Assembly: GCA_006226555.1 (NCBI GenBank)
Contig: SBGS01000226.1
Location: forward strand, 1-29,837
Length of the DNA stretch: 29,837 bases
Source of the DNA: Bacteroidota bacterium
GTDB lineage: Bacteria > Bacteroidota > Bacteroidia > Flavobacteriales_D > Crocinitomicaceae
Direction of reading: 5' to 3'
In this document: positions 8,092 through 16,042 of the stretch, piece after piece
Layout: every line of letters begins with the position of its first letter
Position numbering within the stretch: position 1 is the first letter of the stretch
Notes under the pieces: model-generated
What the model saw: the letters and a program-made list of their open reading frames with translations, nothing else
Databases searched by the model: none
What the model was told of the DNA's origin: nothing
Translations under genes and position numbers: made by a program

Positions 8092-8670
8092 ATGTTAGGA
8101 TTTATTATTCGCTCGATATTAACACTTTCATCACTGTTTCTGACAGTTTATCTATTCGCTACGGGATATTGGGGATGGGGAATTACAATGATCTTGCCTA
8201 CAGTGATCCTAGGGTTTTCGTTCTTCCGTAATGAAAACATGATTTTGGCTTTGAATCAAATGCGTCTTGGTAATACGGAGAAAGCAAAATATTACATTGA
8301 TCGTATTACTGCCCCTCAATTCTTGCCTAAGAAGCAACACGCGTATGTAATCTTTTTAAAGGCGGTCTTGAATACCCAGGAGCTTGGATTCGCTAAAAGC
8401 GAACAAATGCTTAGAAAAGCGATTAGCATGGGGCTAAGAACAAGTCAGGACAATGCGGTTGCCAGAATGCATTTAGCTGGTATCTGCGTTCAGACGGGGA
8501 GACGTCAGGAGGCATCAGCTTTATTAGCTGAAGCAAAAAAAATGGACACTTCCGGAGCAATGCGTGAGCAGATCACCATGATGCAAAAACAACTACAAGG
8601 AGCACCATCGAAGAATCAAATGCGCATGGCACAAATGATGGGTGGACGCAAAAAAATGCCTCGCAGATAA
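8092..8670 (+). CDS. Small membrane protein with helical (TPR-like) repeats
   Basis: This 192-residue protein starts two bases after the RidA-family stop. Residues 3-46 form two membrane helices separated by a short turn at GYWGWG. After that come soluble helices with TPR-like spacing: MRLGNTEKAKYYIDR (56-70), AVLNTQELGFAKSEQMLRKA around 90-110, and HLAGICVQTGRRQEASALLA around 127-146. The C-terminus is very basic and Met-rich (MRMAQMMGGRKKMPRR). A cytoplasmic helical-repeat domain tethered to the inner membrane is the best description. Such domains usually bind other proteins. No enzyme motif is visible and the partner is unknown. The next gene begins one base after this stop. Confidence 0.75.
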   Translation: MLGFIIRSILTLSSLFLTVYLFATGYWGWGITMILPTVILGFSFFRNENMILALNQMRLGNTEKAKYYIDRITAPQFLPKKQHAYVIFLKAVLNTQELGFAKSEQMLRKAISMGLRTSQDNAVARMHLAGICVQTGRRQEASALLAEAKKMDTSGAMREQITMMQKQLQGAPSKNQMRMAQMMGGRKKMPRR

Positions 8671-8671
8671 T

Positions 8672-9523
8672 ATGTCAGCATCCCGTATCTATGCCCCGCA
8701 ATGGGAGAATTATGAGCTCATAGATGCTGGAGGAGGTAAGAAGCTGGAGCGTTGGGGTAAGATCATTACGATCCGCCCTGAAGTGCAAGCTTATTTTAGA
8801 TCTGAATTACCTTTCAATGAATGGAAAAAGCGCGCACACTGGGAGTTTATCGAATCGGGTGCGCAAAAAGGAAAATGGAATCCATTAAAGCCCGATGCCA
8901 TTGAACAATGGGATATCAGTTATGAAGAGTTAAAGTTCAATTTACACCTTACTCAATTTAAGCATATTGGACTTTTCCCCGAACAAAGTGCGAACTGGGA
9001 ATTGATCACAGCGTTTCTCGAACCGGGAGATCGCTTTTTGAACCTGTTCGCGTATACAGGTGCCGCGTCCTGTGTTGCACGTTTTTGTGGGGCCGAAGTT
9101 TTGCACGTCGATTCGGTAAAGCAATTGATCACCTGGGCAGCGGAAAATATGCAAAGCAGTGACCTAAAGGACATTCGATGGGTTCATGAGGATGCACTGA
9201 AATTTACACAGCGGGCAAGCAGAAGAGCAGAAAAGTATAATCTGGTATTGATGGACCCTCCGGCATGGGGAATTGGTAAGAAAAATGAGCGCTGGAAGCT
9301 AGAGGATAAATTGGAAACTCTGATAAAAGATGTTTCCGGAATCCTTGATGAAAAAAGTCTGCTCATATTGAATACATACTCTCCTAAAGTTGATCTTAAT
9401 ATGCTAAGATCCCTGGCAGATCAGCATTTAAAGGGTAGAAGAAATGAGCTGGTTGAGCTTTGGATGAAAACAACAACCGGCAAAGAATTGTTTTACGGAA
9501 ATCTGCTAAGGTCTTTTAGTTAG
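8672..9523 (+). CDS. SAM-dependent methyltransferase, RlmI/RlmK-like (probable rRNA methyltransferase)
   Basis: This 283-residue class I methyltransferase is of the COG1092 type, which modifies 23S rRNA in characterised members. The SAM-binding motif I is FLNLFAYTGAAS, the acidic ribose-binding residue is in VLHVDSVK, and motif IV is LMDPPAWGIGKK, the Asp-Pro-Pro signature. There is no N-terminal PUA domain, so it is shorter than RlmI. The open frame extends to a GTG at 8642 inside the upstream gene. I prefer the ATG at 8672 because it lies one base past that gene's stop and because the extra ten codons look like read-through of the neighbour. The target base cannot be told from sequence. Its last eight bases overlap the convergent dehydrogenase gene. 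Confidence 0.83.
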   Translation: MSASRIYAPQWENYELIDAGGGKKLERWGKIITIRPEVQAYFRSELPFNEWKKRAHWEFIESGAQKGKWNPLKPDAIEQWDISYEELKFNLHLTQFKHIGLFPEQSANWELITAFLEPGDRFLNLFAYTGAASCVARFCGAEVLHVDSVKQLITWAAENMQSSDLKDIRWVHEDALKFTQRASRRAEKYNLVLMDPPAWGIGKKNERWKLEDKLETLIKDVSGILDEKSLLILNTYSPKVDLNMLRSLADQHLKGRRNELVELWMKTTTGKELFYGNLLRSFS

Positions 9524-10457
9524 CATATTTTTCCAGGATCTTGTCGGCAAGTACGTCACTGAGCTTAAAATAACTCTCAACTGTCCAACCACCCACATGT
9601 GGACTTAGAATTACACGATCACTCTGTAGGATATAATTCAGATCAGCCGGTATCTCCTGTTCGAAAAAGGATTCAAAACTCGTTTTTTCATATTCCAATA
9701 CGTCAAGACCTGCACCGAGCACCTTGTTTGATTTTAGCGCATTTACCAGAGATGAAGTTCTTACAACTTTACCTCTTGCAAGGTTCAAGAGCCAAATGGG
9801 CTTCTTGAATTGATGAAAGAATGCATCATCAGCAAAAAAGATCGTTTCTTCATTTTGCGGAATATGAAAACTTACTACATCAGCATTTTCATAGAGCTCT
9901 GAAAGAGTTGCTTCTTTGACAAAATTGTCCTGAAACCCTGACTTGTATTTGTCATATGCCAATACTTTAACGTCGAAACCGCGAAGTTTTCTAGCAAAGG
10001 CACTCCCGTTGTTTCCAAATCCTATGATTCCAACTGTTTTACCATCCAGTTCTATTCCTCGGTTTTCCTCTCGTCTCCATAACCCATTGCGCACCTCACG
10101 ATCTCCTGTATGCAATTTGTTCAATAGAGCCAGCAACATACCTAAAGCGTGTTCTCCAACTGCATTTCTGTTTCCCTCAGGAGCATTAAAAAGTGTAATT
10201 TCTCTTGACTCGCAGTAGGGGACATCGATGTTCTCCATACCAGCACCGGATCTGGCAATGAACTTCAGATTCCTGGCGATTCCAAGTAGCTTTTCATCCA
10301 TTGGGAACCTGGATCGGATAACAATGCCATGTATTTCAGGTAATACGGATCTAATGTTTTCAAGAGCTGAGTTTTCCATGTGAATACATTCGAACCCCTT
10401 TTCCTGAAGACGTTTGGATAATATTTCGTGTACGGTATCTAGAAAGAGTACTTTCAC
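9516..10457 (-). CDS. D-isomer-specific 2-hydroxyacid dehydrogenase (phosphoglycerate dehydrogenase-like)
   Basis: This 313-residue NAD-dependent dehydrogenase oxidises a 2-hydroxyacid or reduces a 2-ketoacid. The NAD-binding GFGNNG is at 146-151 (TVGIIGFGNNG). The catalytic triad is present with family spacing: Arg228 in NLARGKVV, Glu257 (29 residues later) and His287 in LSPHVGGWT. The substrate-binding loop is FIARSGAGMENID at 67-79. There is no C-terminal ACT domain, so it is a short SerA-like enzyme. 3-Phosphoglycerate dehydrogenase is possible, but hydroxypyruvate or other ketoacids cannot be excluded, since substrate choice is hard to predict and serB/serC are not nearby. The start codon overlaps the upstream membrane protein stop by four bases. 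It ends the minus-strand operon and overlaps the convergent methyltransferase gene by eight bases. Confidence 0.87.
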   Translation of the reverse strand: MKVLFLDTVHEILSKRLQEKGFECIHMENSALENIRSVLPEIHGIVIRSRFPMDEKLLGIARNLKFIARSGAGMENIDVPYCESREITLFNAPEGNRNAVGEHALGMLLALLNKLHTGDREVRNGLWRREENRGIELDGKTVGIIGFGNNGSAFARKLRGFDVKVLAYDKYKSGFQDNFVKEATLSELYENADVVSFHIPQNEETIFFADDAFFHQFKKPIWLLNLARGKVVRTSSLVNALKSNKVLGAGLDVLEYEKTSFESFFEQEIPADLNYILQSDRVILSPHVGGWTVESYFKLSDVLADKILEKYAN

Positions 10458-11983
10458 TTTTTCTCAGGATTAATATTAAAAAAACCAAGAAAGAAGCCTG
10501 CTAAACTAACTCCTACTTGAGTTTCCAGTGTGTCTTCGATCAAATAGGATGTGAACAAGATCATCACCACTAGCACCCCGGCCAATTGTTGCTGTTTAAT
10601 AGACTGAATTGCAAAATTCAGATGAAACCAGAGGAATAGAAATAGACCGATCATACCCATCGTGATCAATGTTGTAAGAAACATATTGTGAGAACGATTC
10701 CAGTTTTCAACCTTTAACATCGAATTCATTTCGCGATAAGTTTCATTGTATTTCATTTGAATATCACCGATACCCACACCAAAAATTGGATGCGATCGGG
10801 CTATGGTTGTGCCTGCCTTCCAAAATTCTATTCTTTCCAATAACGAGTGACCGTTGGGATCGGAATTATTTAGCAGCTGATAACGTAATCCATACCATCT
10901 GGCGAGAATCCCCTTCGTGTAAATACTGGCATGTCCATTTTCAATGTTTTGAATGTCTTTCGCACTAAGCTGGGATATTCCCTCAGCATCTCTATTCAGT
11001 CCTTTGGATGCTAGGTAGCGTATCAAAGTCGTTTGAACGAATTGACCTTTCAGATCGCGTCCATCACTGAAGGGAATCTCCGATACTTTATTCCACTCGC
11101 GCTCTAGCTCTTGCCAGCTGATCATTATTTCAGTGGGCTCTCCGGTTTCGGGTTGAATGCTCTTCGGTTTATGATAGTACAAATGACCTTCTTTTGTTGC
11201 GTAAGGTAATTCACTCAATTTTGTCGTTGGTTCCATTGGCCTGAAAAGTGCATATAACAAAGCGGTACTTCCTAGAAATGATAAGATCAATAAAGAAAAA
11301 GCCAATACCTTGTTAAACCGGTATAGATAATACAGCCCCATACTAAATGCCACCACGGATAATGTAAGATATCCGGTTATTACCTGACTATAGTAGGTGT
11401 AGAAGACTAACCACACGATCAATATCAGTTTAAGCAACCATGATTTTGGGAAACTAAATTTTGTATAAAAGGTCATAACTATCCCTAATACCGTTAATAA
11501 GGCAAATCTCACGTGAGAACCAAACAAGGACATTCCTCTGATATCATCATAAGTTTTATTGCCAATAATGCCGACATAGTTTGTGAAGTTGATCAAGGTG
11601 GAAAGTACGATCGAAGCGATGAATATGTATGCAACAAATCGTTTCCCATCATCATTCAAAGGTTTTAGCGCGAACAAGAATAGGATCAGAACTAGGGATG
11701 ATCTGACTTTTATATCGTGCAGTCCGAAGGAAATATCATCCGACCAGATGAGCGTAATAAAATGATACGCGAAATAGACCAGCACAAGTAGTAGGAATTT
11801 ATTTTGTCTAAGTCTTTGCCAATAGTTTTTGAAATCCGCCAGGATGAGCAAATTCAAAAGTGAGAATAGGAGCGAGATACTCAAAATGGCTTTGCCAAAT
11901 ATCAAACCAACAGCGATTCCGGATAATCCGAGAATATGTAAGCGATCATGAATAGTTTGATCTTTGAAAAGAGCTGAGGTCAT
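10454..11983 (-). CDS. O-antigen ligase family (Wzy_C) polytopic membrane protein
   Basis: This 509-residue inner-membrane protein has many hydrophobic helices and one large hydrophilic loop (about 246-405) before the conserved C-terminal part. The loop is followed by ARSHPIFGVGIGDIQ and, near residue 431, RSHNMFLTTLITMG. These are the hallmarks of the Wzy_C domain shared by WaaL O-antigen ligases, Wzy polymerases and relatives. The role is to join or polymerise undecaprenyl-linked glycans on the periplasmic face. Ligases and polymerases look alike and no polysaccharide genes flank it, so ligase versus polymerase is open. It starts 30 bases after the S41 protease stop and overlaps the dehydrogenase start by four bases. 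Neither neighbour belongs to a glycan pathway, so its place in this operon is not explained. Confidence 0.82.
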   Translation of the reverse strand: MTSALFKDQTIHDRLHILGLSGIAVGLIFGKAILSISLLFSLLNLLILADFKNYWQRLRQNKFLLLVLVYFAYHFITLIWSDDISFGLHDIKVRSSLVLILFLFALKPLNDDGKRFVAYIFIASIVLSTLINFTNYVGIIGNKTYDDIRGMSLFGSHVRFALLTVLGIVMTFYTKFSFPKSWLLKLILIVWLVFYTYYSQVITGYLTLSVVAFSMGLYYLYRFNKVLAFSLLILSFLGSTALLYALFRPMEPTTKLSELPYATKEGHLYYHKPKSIQPETGEPTEIMISWQELEREWNKVSEIPFSDGRDLKGQFVQTTLIRYLASKGLNRDAEGISQLSAKDIQNIENGHASIYTKGILARWYGLRYQLLNNSDPNGHSLLERIEFWKAGTTIARSHPIFGVGIGDIQMKYNETYREMNSMLKVENWNRSHNMFLTTLITMGMIGLFLFLWFHLNFAIQSIKQQQLAGVLVVMILFTSYLIEDTLETQVGVSLAGFFLGFFNINPEKK

Positions 11984-12013
11984 TCTTCCTGGTAATTCTT
12001 TCGAGAATAACGA

Positions 12014-13663
12014 TTATTTACCAAGAATAGTGTTGTAGCGATTTAAATCATTTAAAACATTCAATGCTTCAGTGATCGCTTCGTCTCCTTTGAAAGCTTG
12101 AACTACTCGTCCCTTTTGAAAGTAGTATCGAGATACGATCTCGTTTTCAAGTAAACTTCGAATCTCTTCTTCAAACTTACTAAGGTCTCTTTCCGTTGAT
12201 GGCTTAACAGCATTTAGTAACTGATTGTAATACGATTCGGATTCACCGTAAAACCCTTCCTCTTCAGCGATCTTTTTGAATTTCTCTAATGCTTCCTGAG
12301 AGGCAGTAGAATAATCAAAGTCTTGTTTCAAAACATAAGCCTTAAACTCTTCGTATTCTTTATCCGAAAGGCTAAATTCTTCTACCGCGGCGATCTTAGG
12401 GTTTTTGTAGTAATATTCGGTAGCATAATTAAAGATGATGTTCTTCACGAATAGCATGGCTGTAAGTCGACTGTACTCATCAAGCTCTACGGCTACATCC
12501 GGTTCAATTCCGCGACCATCAATTACTTCTCGCCCATTTTTCGTTTTGAATTTGGTCAACAAAGAGTCAGGAATTTCTTCTGGTTTGGCGTTCCCTTCCT
12601 TGTCGTAATATTCTAGACGCTGAACACATCTTCCGGATGGCGTATAATATTTAGCTATAGTCAATTTAATTTTCGAGCCATAATCGAGATCCAGTGTGCG
12701 TTGAACAAGTCCCTTGCCATAACTTGTGCTTCCAACGATTACAGCGCGATCAAGATCTTGCAGGGTGCCGGAAACAATTTCACTAGCTGATGCCGAACCA
12801 CCATCAATGAGCACTACAACCGGAATTTCCAGGTTCACCGGCATTCCCATTGTTTTATAGGTACGGTTTTCTTCTACAACACGTCCCTTGGTCGTAACGA
12901 CAACCTGATCTTTTGGAACAAACATGTTTACGATCTTAACTGCCTCGATCAACAAACCACCACCATTTCCTCTAAGGTCGAAAACAAGTTTTTTCATTCC
13001 TTTCGACTGGAGTGCATTGTACGCGTCCAACACCTCTGAAGCAGCTGTTTTGGTGAAACTCGTGAGTTTGATGTAGCCCACTTCTTCATTCAGCATGCCG
13101 GAGTATGGAACATCCTTTATCTTGATCTCGTCTCTGTCGAATGAAAACTTTTCCCGTTTCCCATCTGGTCTTTCAACTAATATTGCAACTGTTGTGCCTT
13201 TTGGCCCCTTCAAAGCGGACGAAACTTCATCACTGTTTTTGTCGATCATGCTATTTCCATCGATCTCAATGATCTTGTCGCCGGCGCGTAAACCTGCTTT
13301 CTCCGCCGGATTTCCCTCGTAAGGTTCAGCAATGTATACGGCATTATCCATTTTTCGGATAAGCGCACCGATTCCTCCGTATTGTCCTGTCGTCATCAGT
13401 TGATAATCCTCAATGTCTGACTCGTGATAATAAACGGTGTAGGGATCAAGCTCGTTTAACATCGCATCGATCGCAGTTTTGGACAATTTTCCGGTTTCGA
13501 TATCATCCACATAATATTTTTCTAATTGCTCAAAGATCTCACTCATGAGCTCCATGCTGCGAATGACCTCAAATCCATTGCTTTGGGCAACCAGCGAGCC
13601 ATGACTAAAAAATGCAATAAAGAGTGCAATCAGTCCGGATTTAAGAAGCAATTTAAATTTCAT
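12014..13663 (-). CDS. S41 family C-terminal processing peptidase (CtpA/Prc-like)
   Basis: This 549-residue periplasmic serine protease has a signal peptide (FKLLLKSGLIALFIAFFSHG region, ending near LVAQ). A PDZ domain at about 93-175 contains GQYGGIGALI and AGLRAGDKIIEIDG, and the S41 catalytic domain follows. The Ser/Lys dyad is present: Ser292 in GGSASASEI and Lys317 in STSYGKGLVQ. Asp303 lies at the spacing of the third conserved residue in E. coli Prc. A helical C-terminal extension (about 385-549) follows. Such enzymes trim or degrade envelope proteins from their C-terminus. The open frame reaches back to 13705. I chose the ATG at 13663 because a proper signal peptide begins there. It still overlaps the end of rnpA by 11 bases. 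Confidence 0.92.
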   Translation of the reverse strand: MKFKLLLKSGLIALFIAFFSHGSLVAQSNGFEVIRSMELMSEIFEQLEKYYVDDIETGKLSKTAIDAMLNELDPYTVYYHESDIEDYQLMTTGQYGGIGALIRKMDNAVYIAEPYEGNPAEKAGLRAGDKIIEIDGNSMIDKNSDEVSSALKGPKGTTVAILVERPDGKREKFSFDRDEIKIKDVPYSGMLNEEVGYIKLTSFTKTAASEVLDAYNALQSKGMKKLVFDLRGNGGGLLIEAVKIVNMFVPKDQVVVTTKGRVVEENRTYKTMGMPVNLEIPVVVLIDGGSASASEIVSGTLQDLDRAVIVGSTSYGKGLVQRTLDLDYGSKIKLTIAKYYTPSGRCVQRLEYYDKEGNAKPEEIPDSLLTKFKTKNGREVIDGRGIEPDVAVELDEYSRLTAMLFVKNIIFNYATEYYYKNPKIAAVEEFSLSDKEYEEFKAYVLKQDFDYSTASQEALEKFKKIAEEEGFYGESESYYNQLLNAVKPSTERDLSKFEEEIRSLLENEIVSRYYFQKGRVVQAFKGDEAITEALNVLNDLNRYNTILGK

Positions 13664-14030
13664 GGGATATAATTTTTGCGAGTAAGCGTTTAATTCTGTG
13701 TTCAATCAGCTCAAAGTCGTGAACTTCTTTTGCTGTGTATATCACAAATATAGCGAGTTGTTTATTCGAATGCTCCAGGCCCTGCACCAAATCTGTTTTA
13801 TTCAATCTGATCGCTTCCCTGATACGTCTTTTTATTAGATTCCTTGTCACTGCCTTTTTGAAGTTGCGTTTTGAGACACTGATAACAACCTGTATGGGAG
13901 CTTTATCGTTGGTTATTTCGGAAACACGTGAAATGAAGGGGTATTCTTTGATTACTGCCCCTTGACGGTAAACAAGCTCAATTGTTTTGCTCCCCGTTAA
14001 CTTGTAAGTCTTTCCAAATGAACCTGTCAT
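13653..14030 (-). CDS. rnpA: Ribonuclease P protein component
   Basis: This 125-residue basic protein is the protein subunit of RNase P, which helps the catalytic RNA cut 5' leaders from pre-tRNA. The RNR signature is clear: KKAVTRNLIKRRIREAIR near residues 58-75. The start FGKTYKLTGSKTIELVYRQG is typical of the Bacteroidota RnpA N-terminus. Length is normal. The start overlaps the SPOR gene stop by four bases (ATGA type) and the end overlaps the protease start by 11 bases, so it sits in the middle of a translationally coupled operon. It is not next to rpmH, its classical partner in many bacteria. I see no rnpB RNA gene in the window. Confidence 0.92.
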   Translation of the reverse strand: MTGSFGKTYKLTGSKTIELVYRQGAVIKEYPFISRVSEITNDKAPIQVVISVSKRNFKKAVTRNLIKRRIREAIRLNKTDLVQGLEHSNKQLAIFVIYTAKEVHDFELIEHRIKRLLAKIISHEI

Positions 14031-14437
14031 TCCAGATCCTTTTCCAATCGAGGTAAGTTGATTTTTTCCTGAATGATAAAACTGGTTGGGTAGCTAGCTT
14101 CCACCTCAACTTTAATCTTTTCCGCTTCAAGTCGCGTTCTGAAATCACCAACCTTTAGCACAAAATAAGGTGCATTAAATTCAATATAGGTATCTACTGT
14201 TGGGAATTGTGTCACAAATCTGCTTCTTGCCTCCAGAACGGCATTTTTATCAGAGTCGAAGAATAGTTGTATGCGAAAACCGTCTATCTGAGGTTTAATG
14301 GCAGGAGGTACAATTCTTCCTTGTTTTTCAACCAAAGCATCGATCCTGTTATCCTTCTTTACAACAATACCGTTTTCTTGAGAGATCACTTGAAGACCTA
14401 TTAGTAAGAACAGAGAAAATAATATCTTTTTTATCAT
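14027..14437 (-). CDS. Exported SPOR-domain protein
   Basis: This is a 136-residue protein with a signal peptide (IKKILFSLFLLIGLQVISQ). The rest is essentially one SPOR-like fold: DGFRIQLFF opens the first repeat, then helix AVLEARSRFVTQFP, YFVLKVGDF opens the second, then helix RLEAEKIKVEVEASYP and a last strand TSFIIQ. SPOR domains bind denuded septal peptidoglycan glycans in characterised cases, so a cell-wall or division-site role is likely. It is the first gene of the minus-strand operon that includes rnpA and the S41 protease. It diverges from actA across 228 bases. I found no full -7 match on the minus strand in that gap. Confidence 0.78.
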   Translation of the reverse strand: MIKKILFSLFLLIGLQVISQENGIVVKKDNRIDALVEKQGRIVPPAIKPQIDGFRIQLFFDSDKNAVLEARSRFVTQFPTVDTYIEFNAPYFVLKVGDFRTRLEAEKIKVEVEASYPTSFIIQEKINLPRLEKDLE

Positions 14438-14576
14438 GATAATTAGCCCTTAACTTGAGAATGTAAAAGTAAGATTATTCAACAATCTCTGTGCCTTTTC
14501 TAAAAAGTGCGTAGTGCGAGAATGTTAAAAAACGTTATTTAGAATCATTTTAAATTAATTTACTGAAGGTCGAAAT

Positions 14577-14592
14577 TGTCATAAAACTGTCA
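14577..14592 (+). repeat. TGTCA direct repeat upstream of the actA promoter
   Basis: TGTCA occurs at 14577-14581 and again at 14588-14592, exactly 11 bases apart, about one helical turn. The pair lies 20-35 bases upstream of the candidate -7 element at 14612, where an activator or sigma contact would be expected. It could be a regulator site. Two five-base matches are weak evidence alone. Confidence 0.3.
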
Positions 14593-14611
14593 CGTCGTAT
14601 CGCAATTCTTC

Positions 14612-14619
14612 TAAATTTG
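14612..14619 (+). promoter_or_regulatory. Putative -7 promoter element of the act-cox operon
   Basis: TAAATTTG matches the Bacteroidota -7 consensus TAnnTTTG in full. Transcription would start near 14626, giving a leader of about 40 bases before the actA ATG. There is no clear TTTG or TTG at -33, so it may depend on an activator or may be one of several starts. It is the only full match I found on the plus strand in this gap. Confidence 0.55.
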
Positions 14620-14631
14620 TTCCCGTCAAAA

Positions 14632-14648
14632 AGTGTTTACGGAACACT
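14632..14648 (+). promoter_or_regulatory. Inverted repeat in the actA leader (possible operator or hairpin)
   Basis: AGTGTT-TACGG-AACACT is a perfect 6-bp inverted repeat with a 5-base centre. It lies between the predicted transcript start and the actA ATG, 18 bases before the ATG. It may be a repressor site or a small hairpin in the leader. It does not match the FNR or CRP half-sites known to me. Confidence 0.4.
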
Positions 14649-14665
14649 GGACCAAACGATTTTAA

Positions 14666-16015
14666 ATGAAAATATCTAATAGTCAGATGTTTAGAATTAA
14701 CGTTAAGTGGTGTATAGGTTTGATCGCAGCTTTTGCACTTACCGCGTCACCAATGTCGATCGCACAGGGAGATGCCTTGTTCAAGGCGAAATGTGCTACA
14801 TGTCACCAGGTTTTCAAGGATGGAACCGGTCCTAAGCTTTATGAAGTTCGAAAGAAATGGGAAGCAGGAGGAGCTGAACCAGAAGCAATTTTCCAGTGGG
14901 TTAAGAACTGGCAGGTTGCGGTTGCTAAGTATGACTACGCTAAAAGCGTAGAGTCTTGGTCGCCATCTGCGATGAGCACTTTCCCTGATCTTACAGATGA
15001 TCAGATCACTTCAATCTTTGATTGGATCGATTCTCAGGTAGAGGGTGGTGATGCTGCAGGTGGAGCCACAGCTCAGACAACAGCAGTTGAAGGTGTTGAA
15101 GAGGAGTCAAATCTTACTTGGGTTTGGGTCATTATGGCGATCATCTTCGTTACTATCGTGCTTGCGATAGGTGGAGTTAGACGACAATTGAAGGCTGCTG
15201 CAGCTGATGCTGACGGTGAGTCTTTCGATCCAGGAATGAGTTACGGTGAGGAGTTCAAGCAATGGGCTTGGAAAAATCGCAAATACGTAGGTCTTGCTGG
15301 TTTGGTGATTGTAATCTGTGTAGTAGTTACATTGTTCTTAGGTCTTTATACGATTGGAGTTGTTGAAGACTACCAGCCTTCTCAACCGATAGCATTCCCT
15401 CACGCGACTCACGCAGGGATCAACGGTATAGATTGTAAATACTGCCACAACTCGGTAACAAAATCTCGTTCAGCTGGATTACCAACGGTGAATGTTTGTA
15501 TGAACTGTCACAAGCAGATTAATGGTAGAACACCTGAGCAACAAGAGAAGATCGCAGCAATTTACGAAGCTGCTGGATGGAATCCGGAAGGAGCAGGTAA
15601 GTACACAGGCGATACAAAACCAATTGTATGGAACAAGGTTCATGTTCTTCCTGATCACGTTTACTTTAGTCACAAACAGCACGTTGTTGTTGGTAATGTA
15701 GATTGTAAGCAGTGTCATGGTGACATGACTAAAATGGTTGAAACGGCAAAAGTTCAGCCAGTAGAAGAATTGAATAAAGTTGACGGTAACATCAAGTTGA
15801 CGAAAGCAACCCTTACAATGGGTTGGTGTATTGAGTGTCACAAAGAGAAAGAAGTTTCTTTGGGTGCGCTTGATACTAAGAAAGACGGATACTACGACGA
15901 GATCCATAAGCGCTTGATGAATAACGATAAGAAACTTTACGAAAAGTATCTTGAGGATGGTAAAGTGACTGTTTCCGAGCTTGGAGGTTGGGAATGTGCA
16001 AAATGTCACTATTAA
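14666..16015 (+). CDS. actA: Alternative complex III subunit ActA, hexaheme cytochrome c
   Basis: This is a 449-residue multiheme subunit of quinol:cytochrome c oxidoreductase. A signal or N-anchor (about 12-34) is followed by a class I cytochrome c domain (35-125) with CATCH at 43-47 and a likely Met ligand in SAMSTFP (Met103). Two membrane helices (about 151-170 and 207-231) flank a cytoplasmic loop. A periplasmic multiheme domain carries CKYCH (257), CMNCH (278), CKQCH (347), CIECH (388) and CAKCH (444). So there are six CXXCH sites: the five expected for ActA plus one in the fused N-terminal domain. As I recall, this fusion is common in Bacteroidota. The hemes should carry electrons from the ActB Fe-S clusters towards ActE and the oxidase. 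It is first in the operon, 27 bases before actB. The ATG at 14687 is a less likely start. Confidence 0.92.
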   Translation: MKISNSQMFRINVKWCIGLIAAFALTASPMSIAQGDALFKAKCATCHQVFKDGTGPKLYEVRKKWEAGGAEPEAIFQWVKNWQVAVAKYDYAKSVESWSPSAMSTFPDLTDDQITSIFDWIDSQVEGGDAAGGATAQTTAVEGVEEESNLTWVWVIMAIIFVTIVLAIGGVRRQLKAAAADADGESFDPGMSYGEEFKQWAWKNRKYVGLAGLVIVICVVVTLFLGLYTIGVVEDYQPSQPIAFPHATHAGINGIDCKYCHNSVTKSRSAGLPTVNVCMNCHKQINGRTPEQQEKIAAIYEAAGWNPEGAGKYTGDTKPIVWNKVHVLPDHVYFSHKQHVVVGNVDCKQCHGDMTKMVETAKVQPVEELNKVDGNIKLTKATLTMGWCIECHKEKEVSLGALDTKKDGYYDEIHKRLMNNDKKLYEKYLEDGKVTVSELGGWECAKCHY

Positions 16016-16042
16016 TTAGAAAAGACGAATTCGAATATAGAT

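Larger units (their letters stand above)
14438..14665. other. Divergent intergenic region between the SPOR gene and actA
   Basis: This 228-base gap contains no gene. The half next to actA carries the promoter-like element, a TGTCA direct repeat and an inverted repeat, each listed separately. The half next to the SPOR gene is AT-rich and shows no clear element that I can name. Both operons must be started from here or from unseen internal sites. Confidence 0.7.

Noticed and set aside
8642..8671. GTG start giving ten extra residues to the methyltransferase
   Set aside because: These codons overlap the end of the upstream gene. The ATG at 8672, one base past that gene's stop, fits the tight packing seen in this operon.
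13664..13705. Upstream ATG giving fourteen extra residues to the S41 protease
   Set aside because: It would place a polar stretch before the signal peptide and increase the overlap with rnpA. The ATG at 13663 begins a normal signal peptide.
15479..16009. Open frame of 176 codons on the minus strand inside actA
   Set aside because: It is antisense to the multiheme domain. Its composition (Cys-, Thr- and Phe-rich) reflects the reverse of CXXCH-coding sequence, and it has no family features.
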